Shown here piece by piece: positions 61,974 through 64,000 of a stretch of 64,000 nucleotides of DNA (positions within the stretch are counted from its first letter, which is position 1; every line of letters begins with the position of its first letter). The position numbers and the translations under genes were made by a program. The DNA is from Marinobacter xestospongiae. GTDB lineage: Bacteria > Pseudomonadota > Gammaproteobacteria > Pseudomonadales > Oleiphilaceae. Location of the stretch: the NCBI RefSeq assembly GCF_023156385.1, contig NZ_JAKZAK010000020.1:46375-110374 (forward strand). Reading direction: 5' to 3'. Under the pieces are notes generated by a model. It was given only the letters and a program-made list of their open reading frames with translations, made no database searches and was not told where the DNA came from.

Positions 61974-63020
61974 ATGAAACGAGTTCTCGTTACTGGTGCT
62001 GGCGGCTATATTGGTAGCGTATTGGTGCCCAAACTCCTTGCCAATGGCTACGCTGTGAGGGCCATTGACCGCTTTTTCTTTGGCTCAAACGTACTCGAAA
62101 AAGCCCCTAATCTTGAGATCATTCAAGAAGACTCTCGCCGACTGAGCAGCAGGCAATTTCGGGATATTGACGCAGTCATCGACCTCGTTGCCATCTCGAA
62201 TGACCCTTCTGGCGAACTGTTCGAAGCCGCCACGTGGCAAATCAACCATGAGGGACGCGTGGCTACCGCCAAGCTGGCTAAAGCCTCAGGCGTACCAAGG
62301 TATATTCTACCGTCTAGCTGTAGCATCTATGGTTTTCAGAAGGAGGTCGTTGATGAAACAGCCCCCACCAACCCACTCACTGTTTATGCGCGGGCCAACG
62401 AACGAGCTGAAATTGACACACTCAAATTATGTGAAGACGACTTTTCGGTAACTGTATTGCGACAAGCGACTGTATTTGGTTTTAGCCCAAGAATGCGATT
62501 TGACCTAGCCATCAACGGCATGACCTATGGCGCTTTCGCCAACCGCTGTTTGCCATTAATGCGAGATGGCACTCAGTACCGACCAATGCTTCACGTGCAA
62601 GATGCAACTGATCTCATGCTGAAGCTCCTGGAGACAAAGCCATCGCTGATCAATGGTGAAATTTTCAATGTAGGTAGCACTGCGAATACCTATCAGCTGG
62701 GATCGCTCGGCAAGGAAATTGCGGAGCTTGTCTCTGAAATTATTGATAGCCCCGTCGATATTGAATGGTATGGCGAACCAGACCATCGTAGCTACCAGGT
62801 CAGCTTTTCGAAAGTTGAGCGCACTCTGGGTTGGCAGGCCCGCTGGAATGCGGAAAAAGGGTGTCGGGAGATCGTAGAGAAGCTCCGATCAGGCCACCTG
62901 AACAGAACAAGCCAGACGATTACACTTGACTGGTATCAGCAACTCAGCCAGTGGCACCAGATCATCCGAAGCGTTGAAATGTATGGCGGCATTCTGGATA
63001 TAGATAGAGGCAATCAATGA
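61974..63020 (+). CDS. NAD-dependent epimerase/dehydratase-like extended SDR
   Basis: A 348-residue extended SDR with the N-terminal '[19 protein letters not shown]' and a 'SSCSIYG' strand. The expected YxxxK catalytic pair reads YARAN, with Asn where Lys is usual; this may alter activity. It probably acts on nucleotide sugars. The last four bases overlap the rfbA start (ATGA). Base composition is visibly AT-richer than in flanking genes, typical of acquired sugar genes. Confidence 0.82.
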   Translation: MKRVLVTGAGGYIGSVLVPKLLANGYAVRAIDRFFFGSNVLEKAPNLEIIQEDSRRLSSRQFRDIDAVIDLVAISNDPSGELFEAATWQINHEGRVATAKLAKASGVPRYILPSSCSIYGFQKEVVDETAPTNPLTVYARANERAEIDTLKLCEDDFSVTVLRQATVFGFSPRMRFDLAINGMTYGAFANRCLPLMRDGTQYRPMLHVQDATDLMLKLLETKPSLINGEIFNVGSTANTYQLGSLGKEIAELVSEIIDSPVDIEWYGEPDHRSYQVSFSKVERTLGWQARWNAEKGCREIVEKLRSGHLNRTSQTITLDWYQQLSQWHQIIRSVEMYGGILDIDRGNQ

Positions 63021-63886
63021 AAGGTATTGTTCTTGCCGGAGGTACCGGCAGCCGGCTCTACCCGATTACTCATGGGGTAAGTAAGCAGTTGCTGCCAATC
63101 TATGACAAGCCAATGATCTATTATCCATTATCGGTTCTAATGCTTGCGAATATTCGTGAGATACTGATCATCAGTACGCCGCAGGACCAACCTGCTTTTG
63201 AGCGGCTGCTGGGCAAGGGAGAACAGTTTGGTCTAGAGCTCACCTATAAAGAACAGCCAGAGCCCAAAGGCATTGCCCAGGCCTTTGATCTAGGTGCTGA
63301 CTTTATTGGCAATGATTCGGTATGCCTGGTTCTTGGTGACAATATCTTCTACGGCCAGGGCTTCTCTCCCAAACTGTTACAGGCGGCCAAGCTGACCAAG
63401 GGAGCAAAGGTCTTTGGATATCAGGTCAAAGACCCCGAGCGCTTCGGCGTCATTGAGTTTGACAGCAATCGTCAGGCACTGTCTCTGGAGGAAAAACCAA
63501 AACGACCAAAATCTCACTTTGCCATCACCGGACTGTATTTTTACGATAACGATGTGGTTGATATTGCGCGAGGACTAAGCCCGTCCACACGAGGTGAGCT
63601 GGAAATCACCGCCATAAACCAGACCTATCTGGAGCGGGGAGACCTTTCGGTTGAGGTGCTAGGAAGAGGATTTGCGTGGCTAGACACCGGCACCCATAGC
63701 AGTCTGCTCGAGGCAGCCCAATTCGTGGAAACGATTGAAAAGCGACAGGGCTACAAGATCGCTTGCCTGGAAGAAATCGCTTTCAAGCGAAACTGGATAA
63801 CCGCCGAACAGCTTCTAACAGCAGCGGCCAGATTGGAGAAAAGTGCGTACGGTCGATATCTAAGGGATATCGCCAACGAAACCTGA
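63017..63886 (+). CDS. rfbA: Glucose-1-phosphate thymidylyltransferase
   Basis: A 289-residue RfbA: '[20 protein letters not shown]' signature (dTTP site), '[16 protein letters not shown]', '[13 protein letters not shown]', and '[18 protein letters not shown]'. It makes dTDP-glucose, the precursor of dTDP-rhamnose and other deoxysugars. It is coupled to the epimerase gene. The rest of the pathway (rfbB, C, D) is not visible; the window ends 114 bp later. Sugars from here could feed O-antigen or flagellin glycosylation. Confidence 0.97.
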   Translation: MKGIVLAGGTGSRLYPITHGVSKQLLPIYDKPMIYYPLSVLMLANIREILIISTPQDQPAFERLLGKGEQFGLELTYKEQPEPKGIAQAFDLGADFIGNDSVCLVLGDNIFYGQGFSPKLLQAAKLTKGAKVFGYQVKDPERFGVIEFDSNRQALSLEEKPKRPKSHFAITGLYFYDNDVVDIARGLSPSTRGELEITAINQTYLERGDLSVEVLGRGFAWLDTGTHSSLLEAAQFVETIEKRQGYKIACLEEIAFKRNWITAEQLLTAAARLEKSAYGRYLRDIANET

Positions 63887-64000
63887 TTCGGAAACCACCC
63901 TTGACGGTAAGACTTGCGTTGCCCCCTGATGTCAGACAATAACCGCAGCACTTTGAGATAACGAGGTAGGGGAAGGAGGGTCGCTGCCGGTACCCTCATT

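Noticed and set aside
63751..63999. Minus-strand frame at the right window edge, possibly a transposase
   Set aside because: It overlaps the end of rfbA and I could not recognise a transposase motif. The 114 bp after rfbA hold nothing I can support.

Overview
The window looks like chromosomal DNA from a high-GC, polarly flagellated marine gammaproteobacterium, most likely Marinobacter or a close relative. This is inferred from gene content: a membrane alkane monooxygenase, type II secretion, two flagellins with a Maf protein, tightly packed short operons, and many two-component and c-di-GMP proteins. No 16S rRNA or other decisive marker lies in the window. Most of it is ordinary core genome. 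The accessory parts are two copies of a structured inverted-repeat element, a copper/di-heme locus, and an AT-richer nucleotide-sugar segment at the right edge.

Layout. 1-7.9 kb: the C-terminal half of an M16 protease, a pair of arsenosugar-type glycosyltransferases, tRNA-Arg, a DUF547 protein, an MBL-fold hydrolase, a LysE exporter, an LpxR-type lipid A deacylase, and AlkB with a clean palindrome in its promoter. 8-13.5 kb: an MFS permease and a minus-strand set (DUF2946, MbnP-like, MbnH-like, outer-membrane barrel) that resembles the copper-linked 'metallo-mystery pair'; a 270-bp inverted-repeat element sits inside it. 13.7-23.6 kb: an unknown protein, YciO, BolA, topoisomerase III, a response regulator/FecR-LysM/CHASE2-kinase cassette, and PaiB. 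23.8-30.1 kb: initiator tRNA, a thiolase divergent from a large FabG-like reductase, a Val-Asp-Val tRNA cluster, and three poorly characterised envelope or coiled-coil proteins. 30.4-38.0 kb: purEK, sodB, a GGDEF(degenerate)-EAL phosphodiesterase, LemA and an M48 protease. 38.1-49.4 kb: GspD, GspC and GspN; groES-groEL behind a sigma-32-type promoter; FxsA; an SDR with an AraC regulator; a Raf-inhibitor-like protein; an alkyltransferase-like protein; an AmpG permease; YajQ. 49.5-53.6 kb: the second inverted-repeat element, a REC-GGDEF(degenerate) protein, a candidate small RNA, an AraC regulator and argG. 53.8-63.9 kb: a periplasmic binding protein, fliS, fliD, flaG, flagellin 1, a Maf-like glycosyltransferase, flagellin 2 on the opposite strand, an epimerase-like SDR and rfbA.

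How the genes work together. The flagellar block holds filament subunits, cap, chaperone and glycosylation genes. The two flagellins have different promoter types: sigma-28 for the minus-strand gene (and for fliD), sigma-54 for the plus-strand gene. Several proteins touch c-di-GMP (the EAL protein, YajQ) or carry degenerate GGDEF domains. The MbnP/MbnH pair plus barrel plus DUF2946 suggests a periplasmic copper-handling unit.

The most novel observations are: (1) the two copies of the inverted-repeat element, whose internal stems differ in sequence but keep complementarity; (2) a roughly 150-nt intergenic region at 50.96-51.11 kb with promoter, nested helices and intrinsic terminator, looking like an undescribed small RNA; (3) the copper-linked locus with its barrel partner, split by one of those elements.
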